A stretch of 64,000 nt of DNA, from NCBI GenBank assembly GCA_963676845.2, contig CAXXKK010000011.1:62001-126000 (forward strand), read 5' to 3'. The notes under the pieces were generated by a model. It was given only the letters and a program-made list of their open reading frames with translations, was not told where the DNA came from and did no database searches. Positions 8,471-17,710 of this stretch are shown here, one piece after another. The position numbers and the translations under genes are program-made. Source of the stretch: G963662675 sp963676845. GTDB taxonomy: Bacteria > Bacteroidota > Bacteroidia > Bacteroidales > Prolixibacteraceae. Every line of letters begins with the position of its first letter. Position 1 is the stretch's first letter.

Positions 8471-9691
8471 TTAGCTCAGCATCACAACCAGCCTTTTCAA
8501 CGCTGCTATAAACTGGTCAATTTCTTCGAAAGTATTATAAACGGCAAACGAAGTCCGTATAGTTCCCGGCACATCATAATGCTGCATCACCGGATCGGCA
8601 CAAAGCCGGCCAGTTCTCACAGCTATCCCCATCTTATCAAGCATGGTACCCATATCAAACGAATGAATCCCTTCAACATTAAATGTTATCACACCTGATT
8701 TTTCTTTTTGCGTACCATATATAATCATTCCCGGTATTTCCAGAAGCTTCTCTGTTGCATACTCCAATAACCTATGCTCGTAAGCAGCCACTTCTTTAAC
8801 TCCTAATGATTGTAAGTATTTAACAGCCTCGCCAAAAGCAACAACTCCGGTAATGTGAGGTGTCCCGGCTTCAAACTTATAAGGAAGATCATTAAATGTA
8901 GTTTTCTCAAAGCTCACTTCAGAAATCATCTCACCTCCACCCTGATAAGGAGGCATATTCTCCAGCAATTCCTTTTTGCCATAAAGAATTCCCACACCAT
9001 TAGGACCATACATTTTATGAGCAGAGAAAACGTAAAAATCAACATCCATTTCCTGTACATCAACAGGTATATGTTTTATTGCCTGCGCTCCATCTACCAA
9101 AACTTTAATACCTTTTTGATGCGCCTTATCAATAATTTGCGCCACCGGATTTATCGTACCCAGGGTATTTGAAACATGAGCGACAGCAATCAACTTTGTT
9201 TTATCACTAATCAAATTGTCAAGCAACTCGGTTTTTAACCGACCATCATCCTCAAAAGGAAGCATGATAATTTTTGCTTTTTTTCGTTCTGCCATCATCT
9301 GCCAGGGAACAATATTCGCATGATGTTCCATCTCCGTGACAATAATCTCATCTCCCTCTTCAACAAAAGCCTCTCCAAAAGAAAAAGCAACCAGATTAAT
9401 ACTCTCTGTTGTCCCTTTTGTAAATATGACTTCTTCCGTAGAACTCGCATTTATAAATTCACGAACCTGCTCACGAACTCCTTCATATTCTATTGTAGCT
9501 TTATCGGCCAGAAAATGGGCTCCCCGGTGAATATTGCCATAATACTCTAAATGTAATTGCTCTTCTTTCTTTAAAACTTGTAACGGTTTTTGAGAAGAAG
9601 CAGCACTATCCAGATAAACCAGAGGTTTATTGTAAACCGTTTGGTTAAGAATGGGGAAATCTTTTCGTATTTGAGTTATATCTAATGACAT
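8471..9691 (-). CDS. sufS: Cysteine desulfurase SufS
   Basis: 406 residues, full length for the class II desulfurases. SAHKMYGPNGVG holds the PLP-binding lysine (about 226) and RTGRLCADPVMQ holds the persulfide-forming cysteine in the short SufS-type loop. It takes sulfur from L-cysteine for Fe-S cluster assembly, with SufE as acceptor. Here it is not adjacent to sufBCD, which lie at the other end of the window; a SufE-like gene is at 43529. Upstream is the divergent XRE-cupin gene. Its stop codon almost touches repeat array 1, leaving no conventional terminator. Confidence 0.92.
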   Translation of the reverse strand: MSLDITQIRKDFPILNQTVYNKPLVYLDSAASSQKPLQVLKKEEQLHLEYYGNIHRGAHFLADKATIEYEGVREQVREFINASSTEEVIFTKGTTESINLVAFSFGEAFVEEGDEIIVTEMEHHANIVPWQMMAERKKAKIIMLPFEDDGRLKTELLDNLISDKTKLIAVAHVSNTLGTINPVAQIIDKAHQKGIKVLVDGAQAIKHIPVDVQEMDVDFYVFSAHKMYGPNGVGILYGKKELLENMPPYQGGGEMISEVSFEKTTFNDLPYKFEAGTPHITGVVAFGEAVKYLQSLGVKEVAAYEHRLLEYATEKLLEIPGMIIYGTQKEKSGVITFNVEGIHSFDMGTMLDKMGIAVRTGRLCADPVMQHYDVPGTIRTSFAVYNTFEEIDQFIAALKRLVVMLS

Positions 9692-9920
9692 TCGTTCCTT
9701 TTTAATGTTGAAAAGCCATAAGGTTATGGTTCACATATAAACTGATGTACAAAGCTAATGTTTTTTAAAGAGAGTAATTGTTTCCAGACTACCCGCTGCT
9801 TATTTCTTCAAAATAGATTAAAATGACATTTTCCATTATAAAAAGATTTTCTTCCCTTAAAAGAGAAACTTGACTGTTATTGAAAATCAATGAATACCCC
9901 CTAGTTTTAACAAAAAAAAT

Positions 9921-9928
9921 TATTTTTG
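9921..9928 (+). promoter_or_regulatory. Candidate -7 promoter element for the XRE-cupin gene
   Basis: TATTTTTG matches the Bacteroidota -7 consensus TAnnTTTG and lies 32 bp before the ATG at 9961. No clear TTTG is found 19 bp upstream, so support is partial. Confidence 0.4.
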
Positions 9929-9960
9929 CTCATCCCTAAAATCTCATAAAAACCGAAAAC

Positions 9961-10536
9961 ATGGAAATAGAAAAGAACATTGGAAGTAAAATCAAAGAAA
10001 TTAGAGGCATTAAGAAAGTAAGCCTTGAGGACTTGTCCAGCCGATCAAATCTGGATATTGACCAAATTCAAAAAATTGAAGATGGAAATTTCATTCCATC
10101 GTTAGCTCCACTTATTAAAATTGCCCGTGCACTAGGTGTACGATTGGGAACATTTTTAGATGATAATAATGAATTAGGACCTGTTATTGTTCGTAGTGGA
10201 CAAGAAAAAGATGGTGTTCGTTTTGTATCGAAAGAAGAAACCTCAGGAGAAAACCTAAATTTCTATTCGCTTGCAGCCGACAAGGCCGGAAGACATATGG
10301 AACCATTCATTGTTGATATTGATCCATTAAAATCAGAAAGTCACAAATTGTCAACGCATGAAGGCGAAGAATTCATCTTTGTGCTGGAAGGTCAGATAGA
10401 AGTAAACTACGGAAAAGAAACTTACTCGTTAAGCAAGGGAGATAGCATTTATCTGGACTCTATTGTTTCACACAATGTGCACGCTGCCAATAATGAACCT
10501 GCCCGGATTTTGGCCTGCCTATATGCTCCATTTTGA
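9961..10536 (+). CDS. XRE-family transcriptional regulator with C-terminal cupin domain
   Basis: 191 residues. Residues about 8-62 form a Cro/CI-type helix-turn-helix (IGSKIKEIRGIKKVSLEDLSSR, then DIDQIQKIEDGNF), and about 105-188 form a cupin barrel (HEGEEFIFVLEGQIEVNYG, KGDSIYLDSIVSHNVHA). Such proteins usually sense a small ligand in the cupin and repress or activate a neighbouring operon. The next gene, 20 bp downstream on the same strand, encodes an acyl-CoA synthetase, so control of fatty- or carboxylic-acid activation is a reasonable inference. The ligand is not identifiable. Confidence 0.88.
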   Translation: MEIEKNIGSKIKEIRGIKKVSLEDLSSRSNLDIDQIQKIEDGNFIPSLAPLIKIARALGVRLGTFLDDNNELGPVIVRSGQEKDGVRFVSKEETSGENLNFYSLAADKAGRHMEPFIVDIDPLKSESHKLSTHEGEEFIFVLEGQIEVNYGKETYSLSKGDSIYLDSIVSHNVHAANNEPARILACLYAPF

Positions 10537-10555
10537 AACTTAAACCTGATAAATT

Positions 10556-12207
10556 ATGCAATTAATTGATTATACTTTTGGGGATCTCCTCGAAAAATAT
10601 GCATCGGAAACCCCCGATAAAGACTTTCTGGTTTACCCTGACAGAAACCTTCGTTTTACATACAGCGAATTTGATGATCGTGTAAATAAGCTTGCTAAAG
10701 GTTTAATGAGCATTGGTGTTGGAAAAGGTGACAATGTAGGAATCTGGGCCAACAATGTACCCGACTGGGTAACTTTCATGTTTGCAACTGCCAAAATTGG
10801 AGCTGTATTGGTAACAATCAACACCAATTATAAGCTTGCAGAGTTGGAATATCTTATAAAAGATGCTGATTTACATACCTTATGCCTCATCGGAAATTTT
10901 AAAGATAGTGACTATGTAAATATGGTTTTTGAACTGATTCCTGAATTAAAAACACAGGAACGAGGAAACCTTAAATCAGAAAAGTTTCCTGAATTAAAGA
11001 ATGTTGTCTATATCGGTCAGGAAAAATTCCGCGGCATGTACAATACCGCTGAGCTTCTTTTGGTAGGATCTCACATGGATGATGCAGAACTTAAAAAGCA
11101 GAAGCAAATGTCAGCACTCACGATGTAGTTAACATGCAGTACACCTCAGGAACAACTGGCTTCCCCAAAGGAGTAATGCTTTCACACCACAATATCCTCA
11201 ACAATGGGTTCGCAACCGGAGAAGCCATGCTTTATACCGAAAACGAAAGGCTACTTGTTTGTGTCCCATTTTTCCATTGCTTTGGATGCGTACTTGCATT
11301 GTGTGCAATAATCACTCACGGAGCCACAATGGTAGTCACAGAAGACTTTGACCCACTATTGGTTCTTGCGTCCGTAGAGAAAGAAAAATGTACAGCTCTT
11401 TATGGTGTCCCTACTATGTTTATCGCAGAACTCAACCATCCTATGTTCGACATGTTCGACCTTACGACCCTGCGAACCGGAATCATGGCCGGTGCTTTAT
11501 GCCCGATTGAAACCATGAAACAAGTGATGGAGAAAATGCACATTAAAGACATCATCAGTGTTTATGGATTAACCGAAACTTCTCCTGGGATGACATCAAC
11601 ACGTACACATAACACCCCTGAAGTAAGGGCAACAACCGTAGGTTATGAATTTCCTAATGTTGAAGTAAAAATCTTTGATCCTGAAACAGGTGAAGAATGT
11701 CCGAATAATGTACAAGGCGAAGTTTGCTGCCGTGGTTATAATGTAATGAAAGGTTACTATAACAATGAAGAAGCTACAAATAAAGCAATCGATAAAGATG
11801 GATGGCTGCATTCAGGTGACCTTGGAATTCGCGACAATGATGGATTCTTCCACATTACCGGACGCATTAAGGATATGATTATTCGTGGAGGTGAAAATAT
11901 TTATCCTCGTGAAATCGAAAACTATCTTTTTCAGCTACCACAAATTGAAGCCGTTGAAGTAGCAGGTATCCCTAGTCCGAAATATGGAGAACAAGTGGGT
12001 GCATTCATTAAAATAAAGAGTAGACAAACGCTTTCAGAAGAAGAAATACTTGAATATTGCAGAGGAAAAATTTCACGATTTAAAATCCCTAAATACATCT
12101 TCTTTGTGGATGGATTCCCCATGACAGCAAGTGGTAAAATTCAAAAATACAAGCTAAAAGATGTCGGATTGGAACTCCTTGAAAAACAGGGAATCGAAGT
12201 GATTTAA
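10556..12207 (+). pseudogene. AMP-dependent acyl-CoA synthetase, split by a single-base frameshift
   Basis: Two reading frames make one protein of about 550 residues. The first (10556-11128) gives the N-terminal domain with NVGIWANNVPDWV; the second (11134-12207) starts at the AMP-binding loop YTSGTTGFPKGVM and continues through YGLTETSP, GWLHSGDLG, GRIKDMIIRGGENIYP and the C-terminal lysine in SGKIQKYK. Restoring one A to the A5 run at 11093-11097 joins the frames as ELKKAEANVSTHDVVNMQY with no other change. The family activates carboxylic acids to acyl-CoA. The single homopolymer indel could be decay or a sequencing error. It is co-oriented with the XRE-cupin gene and probably co-transcribed. 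Confidence 0.88.
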
Positions 12208-12228
12208 AAGTTTAAAATCAACGATACT

Positions 12229-12258
12229 AAGCCTCACAAATGTGGGGCTTTTCTTTTT
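12229..12258 (+). terminator. Terminator after acyl-CoA synthetase
   Basis: AAGCCTCACA / TGTGGGGCTT, a 10-bp stem with one wobble and a 2-nt gap, followed by a T-rich tract. Confidence 0.75.
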
Positions 12259-12368
12259 CCATCCTATCGAGTATTAAGCTATCAAACAAAAAAAGCCGAC
12301 TAAAGGATTCTTTAATCAACTCGACAAAAGAAATCGATAATCCATCTGACTACCGACAAACAAAATAA

Positions 12369-12399
12369 AAGAGTAGAAAGTAAATTTACTCCTACTCTT
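12369..12399 (-). terminator. Terminator after rpmH
   Basis: Arms AAGAGTAG (12369-12376) and CTACTCTT (12392-12399) enclose an inner AGTAAATTTACT palindrome; read on the minus strand the hairpin is followed by TTTTATTTTG. It lies about 36 bp after the rpmH stop. Confidence 0.7.
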
Positions 12400-12434
12400 C
12401 ATTCAATATTGTAAAACGATTCGAGATTAACTCC

Positions 12435-12593
12435 CTAGCGTTTATGTCTTGGCTCGTCAGAAACAGTTAATTTCTTTCTACCTTTGGCACGACGTGATTT
12501 CAATACTAAACGTCCGCCCGGTGTAGACATTCTTTCGCGAAAACCATGCTTGTTTTTACGCTTTCTGTTTGATGGTTGAAATGTCCTTTTCAT
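12435..12593 (-). CDS. rpmH: 50S ribosomal protein L34
   Basis: A 52-residue reading frame on the reverse strand. It begins MKRTFQPSNRKRKNKHGFRE and contains RMSTPGGRLVLKSRRAKGRKKL, diagnostic for L34, a small basic protein of the large ribosomal subunit. The C-terminus is slightly extended (TVSDEPRHKR), as is common in Bacteroidota. Start is the ATG at 12591-12593 and stop TAG at 12435-12437. It has its own terminator downstream. The classical rnpA partner is not in the adjacent sequence; rsmG starts 89 bp upstream on the same strand. Confidence 0.95.
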   Translation of the reverse strand: MKRTFQPSNRKRKNKHGFRERMSTPGGRLVLKSRRAKGRKKLTVSDEPRHKR

Positions 12594-12681
12594 TGGTATA
12601 TTTTTTTAATACAGATTATACTCCCGTTTATTTCGGACTGCAAAAATAAATCTTTTTTGATTCCATCCAAAATATAGATAC

Positions 12682-13317
12682 TTATTTTCTGGTATTTCGT
12701 ATCGTAAGATGAATAATTTTTTTTGTCTCAAAGAATTCTTCCTCAAAAAAGCTGCTTAATTCATACAATTTCACATCTTTTCGAAAAGAATTCAATTCAT
12801 CTTCAAAATCACCTCCTTTTAAATAGAGGATACCATTTGCCAGCTCATTTTTTTGATCGCTGCTCACTTTTGACCTCACCAAAGCCACAAAACGAGGGAA
12901 AGCTGTTACAGCCCTGCTTACGACAAAATCAAATTGTCCCTTTACTTTCTCTGCCCGGTGTTGTTGCCCAACCACATTGGTTAAGCCTAAACTCTCAGCC
13001 ACAGCATTAACAACAGTAATTTTTTTCCCAATGGAATCAACTAATAAAAATTCGGAATCCGGGTTCATGATGGCAAGAGGAATCCCAGGGAAACCACCAC
13101 CGGTACCAACATCCATGATCCTTGTACCAGAAGCAAACTGAATCACTTTCGCAATTCCTAGTGAATGCAATACATGGCGTTCGTATAAATGATCGATATC
13201 TTTTCGGGAAACGACATTGATCTTTTCATTCCACTCGCGATACAATTCACCCAACGCAGCAAACTGCCCAAGCTGCTTCTCTGTAAGCTCAGGAAAATAT
13301 TTTTCGATAATTTTCAT
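12682..13317 (-). CDS. rsmG: 16S rRNA (guanine(527)-N7)-methyltransferase RsmG
   Basis: 211 residues, normal length. IMDVGTGGGFPGIPLAI (about 66-82) is the SAM-binding motif of the GidB/RsmG family, and VSRAVTAFPRF is the following conserved block. The enzyme methylates G527 of 16S rRNA in the 530 loop. It lies between rpmH and the ECF sigma factor on the same strand, 9 bp downstream of the sigma gene, so it may be co-transcribed with it. Confidence 0.93.
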   Translation of the reverse strand: MKIIEKYFPELTEKQLGQFAALGELYREWNEKINVVSRKDIDHLYERHVLHSLGIAKVIQFASGTRIMDVGTGGGFPGIPLAIMNPDSEFLLVDSIGKKITVVNAVAESLGLTNVVGQQHRAEKVKGQFDFVVSRAVTAFPRFVALVRSKVSSDQKNELANGILYLKGGDFEDELNSFRKDVKLYELSSFFEEEFFETKKIIHLTIRNTRK

Positions 13318-13326
13318 AGTGATTTA

Positions 13327-13938
13327 CTAATCTCCTTTGTCTTCCATTTCGGTAGACTCTACCATTTTAAACAGCATTTCGCGAGCTCTGAATAATTGAG
13401 CTTTGACTGTTCCGAGCGGCAAATTTAATTCTTTAGCAATTTCTTCGTAAGAATATTCACGGAAATATCTCAATTCTACCAAAGTCCGGTAGCGAGGTTT
13501 TAACCGATGAACAATTCTACGCAACAAAATTGCCTTCTGAATACGGATTAGTTTTTGTTCGGGATCGGGATCTTTTGATTTCAATTTGACAGGAACCTCA
13601 TTTTCATTATCGTCCTGACTACTCTCTATAGAAACATGCACTCCTCGCTTTTTCCGTAGAAAATCAATACAATTATTGGATGCTATTTTAAACAACCATG
13701 TACTAAATGCGTAATTTGGAGAATACTGATGGAGATTCTTAAAAGCCTTTCCAAAAGCTTCAATTGTAAGATCTTCAGCGTCGCTCTTATTATTCACCAT
13801 TTTCAACAGCATATAATAAATCGCATCTTTATACTTGCTAAGTAATTTTGCAAACGCTTTTTCTTCACCTCTTAAAGCTGCCTCAACTAAGATAATATCT
13901 TGCTGAGCTTTATCAGAGAGTTTTGAGTTTAATTCCAT
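13327..13938 (-). CDS. RNA polymerase sigma factor, sigma-70/ECF type
   Basis: 203 residues. Region 2 (about 18-95) contains AEDLTIEAFGKAFKNL and FSTWLFKIASNNCIDFLRKKR. Region 4 (about 140-195) contains YRTLVELRYFREYSYEEIAKELNLPLGTVKAQLFRARE, a helix-turn-helix for -35 recognition. There is no adjacent anti-sigma factor, so this could be the constitutive ECF-like sigma common in Bacteroidota. The start ATG at 13936-13938 overlaps the last codons of the glycosyltransferase tail (13929) by 10 bp, suggesting translational coupling. Confidence 0.88.
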   Translation of the reverse strand: MELNSKLSDKAQQDIILVEAALRGEEKAFAKLLSKYKDAIYYMLLKMVNNKSDAEDLTIEAFGKAFKNLHQYSPNYAFSTWLFKIASNNCIDFLRKKRGVHVSIESSQDDNENEVPVKLKSKDPDPEQKLIRIQKAILLRRIVHRLKPRYRTLVELRYFREYSYEEIAKELNLPLGTVKAQLFRAREMLFKMVESTEMEDKGD

Positions 13939-15060
13939 TTATTATGCGATAGTGAATATATGTTTTTTATACCAATAAACAAATCCAGCAACGGTTTAAT
14001 CCATTCGTATGCTAACGAAGATATAAATATTTTCCTTTCTTTCAAACGGTTAATAATAGAATTAAGGACAATAATCCTCAACAAAAGAGCAATAAACACC
14101 GGAATTGAAAATAACATCCAATTATGTACTTCTGTTTATCAACAACCAACAAAAACCAATCAGAATTAATAACCCGGAGATTTCTCCCAATGAAAGAGCT
14201 AATTTTTTGCCAAATTTCAACTTCTGAAATAACAGCAACCTCTTCCTTACCAACTCAAGATAATCACTCTTACTAAAATCATTATCATATTTTACCTGAG
14301 CTTCCGGATCGACAGACACAACAATTTTTCTTTTTCGCACCTGATTTAACAGCAGCTCTAAATTGGCATAATGCTTATTCATCTTTCCACGAAATCCATC
14401 AACTTTGAAATATTCATCCTTAGGAAACAATACATTTTCCTGTGCATAAAACAAAGGGATACGACAAGATGAATATGCAGCAGAAGTCATAAATGATTTC
14501 AATCGATCAACACGGCACAACCAGTTGTAAAAGCCTTTCTTACGGATAGAATTACTATATGCAATGACAATGTTACCTTCACTAGATATTCGATTATTAA
14601 TCTTTTTCAGATAAGAAGGATCAAGCTCAGAAGTTGATGGATCGACAAAAATAACATGATCATACTTAGCGGCTTTTAGTGCCAGGTTGATAGATATTTT
14701 TTCCGAGTAGATTGTCTCCTGTGCCAACGAACTAAAACGAACGTTTGGATATTTTTTTGCCAATACCCCAATAATCGTCAATGTGGAATCTTCTGAAAAG
14801 TCATCAACAATTACAACTTCAAATTTTTTATAATCTTGCTGAATAAGTTGATTAATGACATGCTCAATCCTACTTTCCTCATTCCGAACACACAACAAAA
14901 CGCTTATTGGTTTTTCATCTTCAACATCCTCACTCTTCTTTACAAAAAGTAACCTGAAGTAAAAAGTAATCTGCACAATAAGAACTGAAATAAATCCAGC
15001 CAGTAAAATGATATAGCCCGTCCATTCGGGTAAGGTTCGGTCAAAAAAGTCGGCAGTCAT
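13929..15060 (-). pseudogene. Family 2 glycosyltransferase, membrane-anchored, with a frameshift near its C-terminus
   Basis: The main frame (14122-15060, from ATG 15058-15060) encodes an N-terminal membrane helix (about 15-37) and a GT2 domain with ISVLLCVRNEESRI, FEVVIVDDFSEDSTL and VIFVDPST. It stops just after a second hydrophobic stretch. A further frame (13929-14117) continues with another helix and an amphipathic tail that looks like the normal end of such proteins; it overlaps the sigma factor start. Removing one base in 14124-14138 fuses the two. It should transfer sugars to a lipid or protein acceptor at the membrane; the acceptor is unknown. The indel may be a sequencing error. Confidence 0.7.
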
Positions 15061-15175
15061 GGTCAATATTTGTCAACAAATTTAACAATAGAAGCGACTT
15101 TAGCATCTTCTTAAAACAATAAATAATTGACAATAATAGAAAAGTTATGCTTCAAGGTGATTTAACTTTTATGGC

Positions 15176-15183
15176 TATCTTTG
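15176..15183 (+). promoter_or_regulatory. Candidate -7 promoter element for tgt
   Basis: TATCTTTG fits TAnnTTTG, ending 19 bp before the tgt ATG at 15203, which would give a short leader. No matching TTTG 19 bp upstream was found. Confidence 0.5.
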
Positions 15184-15202
15184 AGCACTCAAAAAAATTG
15201 AA

Positions 15203-16333
15203 ATGGATTTCATCCTAAAACAACAAGCAAATAACTCAGAAGCCCGTGCAGGCTTATTGAAAACAGATCACGGAAATATAGAGACACCGATCTTCATGCC
15301 TGTAGGAACTGCAGGCTCTGTTAAGGGGATACACGTAAGGGACTTAAAAGAAGATATTAAAGCTCAGATAATACTTGGAAACACGTACCATTTATACCTC
15401 CGCCCGGGGATAGAAATCATTGAACAGGCAGGAGGGTTGCATAAGTTTAATGGTTGGGATGGACCAATTCTCACCGACAGTGGTGGCTACCAGGTATTCT
15501 CCTTAGGGGATATCCGAAAACTTTCAGAAGAAGGAGCAAAATTTCAATCTCATATTGACGGATCCAGGCATCTTTTCACACCAGAGAATGTAATTGACAT
15601 CCAGCGAAAAATTGGAGCTGACATTATCATGGCATTTGACGAATGTCCACCAGGAGATGCAGAATTCGATTACGCAAAAAAATCGCTGGAACTTACCCAG
15701 CGCTGGCTTGACAGATGCGTTGAACAAATGGAAAAAACAAGCCCTCTGTACGGACATCAACAATCACTTTTTCCAATCGTACAAGGAGCATCATTCCCTG
15801 AGTTAAGGGAAACCGCAGCCAAACATATTATTGAAATTCCCAGTGATGGCTATGCTATTGGAGGCTTGTCTGTTGGTGAACCAGAAAAGGTAATGTATGC
15901 CATGATTGATGTTGTATGCCCAATTCTTCCTAAAAACAAACCCCGTTATTTAATGGGAGTAGGCACGCCTGTAAACATTCTTGAAGCTATTGACCGGGGT
16001 ATTGACATGTTCGACTGTGTTATGCCTACCCGAAATGGAAGAAACGGAATGCTTTTCACCAGCGAGGGAACCATGAATATGCGAAATAGAAAGTGGGCTG
16101 ATGATTTCTCACCAATTGACTCCAATGGCACATCATTTGTGGATCACCATTATTCAAAAGCTTTTTTAAGACATCTTATTGTTTCCGATGAAATGTTGGG
16201 GGCACAAATTGCAAGTCAACACAATTTAGCCTTCTATCTTTGGTTAGTTAAAGAAGCAAGAACACAAATTATTAACGGTACTTTTAAAGATTGGAAAGGA
16301 GAAATGGTTGTAAAGCTCGCTCAACGATTGTAG
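15203..16333 (+). CDS. tgt: Queuine/preQ1 tRNA-guanine transglycosylase
   Basis: 376 residues, full length. Substrate-pocket motifs include TPIFMPVGTAGSVKGI, LGNTYHLYLRPG, LTDSGGYQVFSL and MGVGTP; DCVMPTRNGRNGM carries the catalytic nucleophile Asp. The enzyme exchanges G34 for preQ1 in tRNAs with GUN anticodons. The zinc-binding CxCxxC found in many bacterial TGTs is replaced by NGTSFVDHHYSKAFLRHL, so the structural zinc site is absent or altered. LptF/LptG-like genes follow 3 bp downstream. A fragment of the tgt 3' end is duplicated at 17637-17708. queG is at 49052. Confidence 0.95.
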   Translation: MDFILKQQANNSEARAGLLKTDHGNIETPIFMPVGTAGSVKGIHVRDLKEDIKAQIILGNTYHLYLRPGIEIIEQAGGLHKFNGWDGPILTDSGGYQVFSLGDIRKLSEEGAKFQSHIDGSRHLFTPENVIDIQRKIGADIIMAFDECPPGDAEFDYAKKSLELTQRWLDRCVEQMEKTSPLYGHQQSLFPIVQGASFPELRETAAKHIIEIPSDGYAIGGLSVGEPEKVMYAMIDVVCPILPKNKPRYLMGVGTPVNILEAIDRGIDMFDCVMPTRNGRNGMLFTSEGTMNMRNRKWADDFSPIDSNGTSFVDHHYSKAFLRHLIVSDEMLGAQIASQHNLAFYLWLVKEARTQIINGTFKDWKGEMVVKLAQRL

Positions 16334-16335
16334 GT

Positions 16336-17427
16336 ATGAAGTTACCCAAATTACAAACTCTGGATGTTTATATCATTAAAAAGTTCCTGGGGACATTTTT
16401 CTACTCAATTGCTTTGATAATAAGCATTGCTATTGTATTTGACATATCCGAAAATCTGGATGATTTTATCTCGAAAGATATTTCGGTCTCATCCATTATT
16501 TTTGATTATTACTTAAATTTCATTCCTCACTTTGCCAATCTTTTTAGTAGCCTGTTTACGTTTATTGCAGTAATATATTTCACATCAAAGCTTACCGGGA
16601 ACTCAGAAATTATTGCCCTGCTTAGTAGCGGTATTTCTTTTAACCGATTGACCAGACCTTATTTAATATCTGCATCGATAATTGCTCTTTTTTCATTTTT
16701 ACTAGGTGCCTATATCATTCCTTCTGCCAATAAAAAAAGGGTTGATTTTAGGAATACTTATATCAATTCCAAGTCTAGTAGTTCTGATAATAGATACATA
16801 CACCGACAGATATCCCCTGACACCTACATCTACATGAACCGGTTTGTTATTTCGGAAAATAAAGGTATCCGATTCACTATGGAGACTTTTAATGATGGAA
16901 TTTTAACTTCAAAATTATCAGCTAATTCTATTCAGTGGAATGAAGAAAGCAAGAAATGGACATTAAATAACTTCGCAATTCGTGACATTGAAGGGCTTAA
17001 TGAAAATATTATAACTGGAACTAAAAAAGACACCACTTTAAACATGGTTCCGGAAGATTATAATATTTATCGGGACCAAGTTGAAACCATGACTCTACCA
17101 GAGCTTAACAGAACAATTAAAAGCATGAAGCAAAGAGGAGTAAATAACACTGAATACAAGATTCAAAAACACAGCCATTTTGCCACACCATTTTCAGCTT
17201 TTATTCTAACAATCATTGGACTTTCCCTTGCATCAAAAAAAGTAAAAGGAGGACTTGGTCTTCACCTGGGAATTGGTATGCTCATAAGTTTCTCCTATAT
17301 CATGCTTATGCAAATTACAACTGTCTTTGCAGACTCAGGAGTCATCCCTGCAATAATTGCCTGTTGGTTACCCAACATACTTTTTGGCGCTTTTGCAGTT
17401 TATCTCTACAAACGAGCTAGTTTATAG
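16336..17427 (+). CDS. LptF/LptG-family permease (YjgP/YjgQ), first tandem copy
   Basis: 363 residues from the ATG at 16336, 3 bp after the tgt stop. An upstream in-frame extension to 16291 would overlap tgt and lacks the family's conserved N-terminus, so MKLPKLQTLDVYIIKKFLGT is preferred. Topology is family-like: three membrane helices in the first 130 residues (FFYSIALIISIAIVF, LFSSLFTFIAVIYFT, SIIALFSFLLGAYII), a periplasmic beta-jellyroll, then three C-terminal helices. LptF/G with LptB move lipopolysaccharide from the inner membrane to the LptA/C bridge. It is closely similar to the copy at 17711-18799; which is LptF or LptG cannot be told. Confidence 0.88.
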   Translation: MKLPKLQTLDVYIIKKFLGTFFYSIALIISIAIVFDISENLDDFISKDISVSSIIFDYYLNFIPHFANLFSSLFTFIAVIYFTSKLTGNSEIIALLSSGISFNRLTRPYLISASIIALFSFLLGAYIIPSANKKRVDFRNTYINSKSSSSDNRYIHRQISPDTYIYMNRFVISENKGIRFTMETFNDGILTSKLSANSIQWNEESKKWTLNNFAIRDIEGLNENIITGTKKDTTLNMVPEDYNIYRDQVETMTLPELNRTIKSMKQRGVNNTEYKIQKHSHFATPFSAFILTIIGLSLASKKVKGGLGLHLGIGMLISFSYIMLMQITTVFADSGVIPAIIACWLPNILFGAFAVYLYKRASL

Positions 17428-17531
17428 CTTAAAAATTAATTAAACAGAATTCTCTAATTCCATAAAATCAATAAACTTAATATCCCAAACTGCATTATTC
17501 TATAAAAACTTATCTGTGAGTGAAAAAATTT

Positions 17532-17539
17532 TAATTTTG
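17532..17539 (+). promoter_or_regulatory. Duplicated orphan promoter-like element
   Basis: TAATTTTG with flanks AATTTTAATTTTGCCTCTTG matches the block at 18907-18914 upstream of the carboxyltransferase gene. Here it precedes only the tgt fragment and the second permease, so it looks like a by-product of the tandem duplication that may now drive copy 2. Confidence 0.5.
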
Positions 17540-17636
17540 CCTCTTGATGTTTAAAAACAAAACATCAACATACCGTTACTAATAAAATTGACGATTGCAT
17601 AATTTTTTATGAACTCTATTTTTATTAGAATCTTCT

Positions 17637-17708
17637 GCTCGGATTATTGAAGACACCTTTAAAGACTGGAAAGAAGAAATGGTTGTAAAATTAGCACAAC
17701 GACTATAA
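17637..17708 (+). pseudogene. Fragment of the tgt 3' end
   Basis: Reads ARIIEDTFKDWKEEMVVKL then AQRL and stop, closely matching the tgt C-terminus TFKDWKGEMVVKLAQRL. It lies 2 bp before the second permease ATG, just as intact tgt lies 2 bp before the first. It shows that the second permease arose by a tandem duplication that began within tgt. Confidence 0.88.
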
Positions 17709-17710
17709 AT

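Noticed and set aside
13929..14117. Independent 62-residue membrane protein.
   Set aside because: It fits as the missing C-terminal helix and tail of the preceding glycosyltransferase after a one-base correction.
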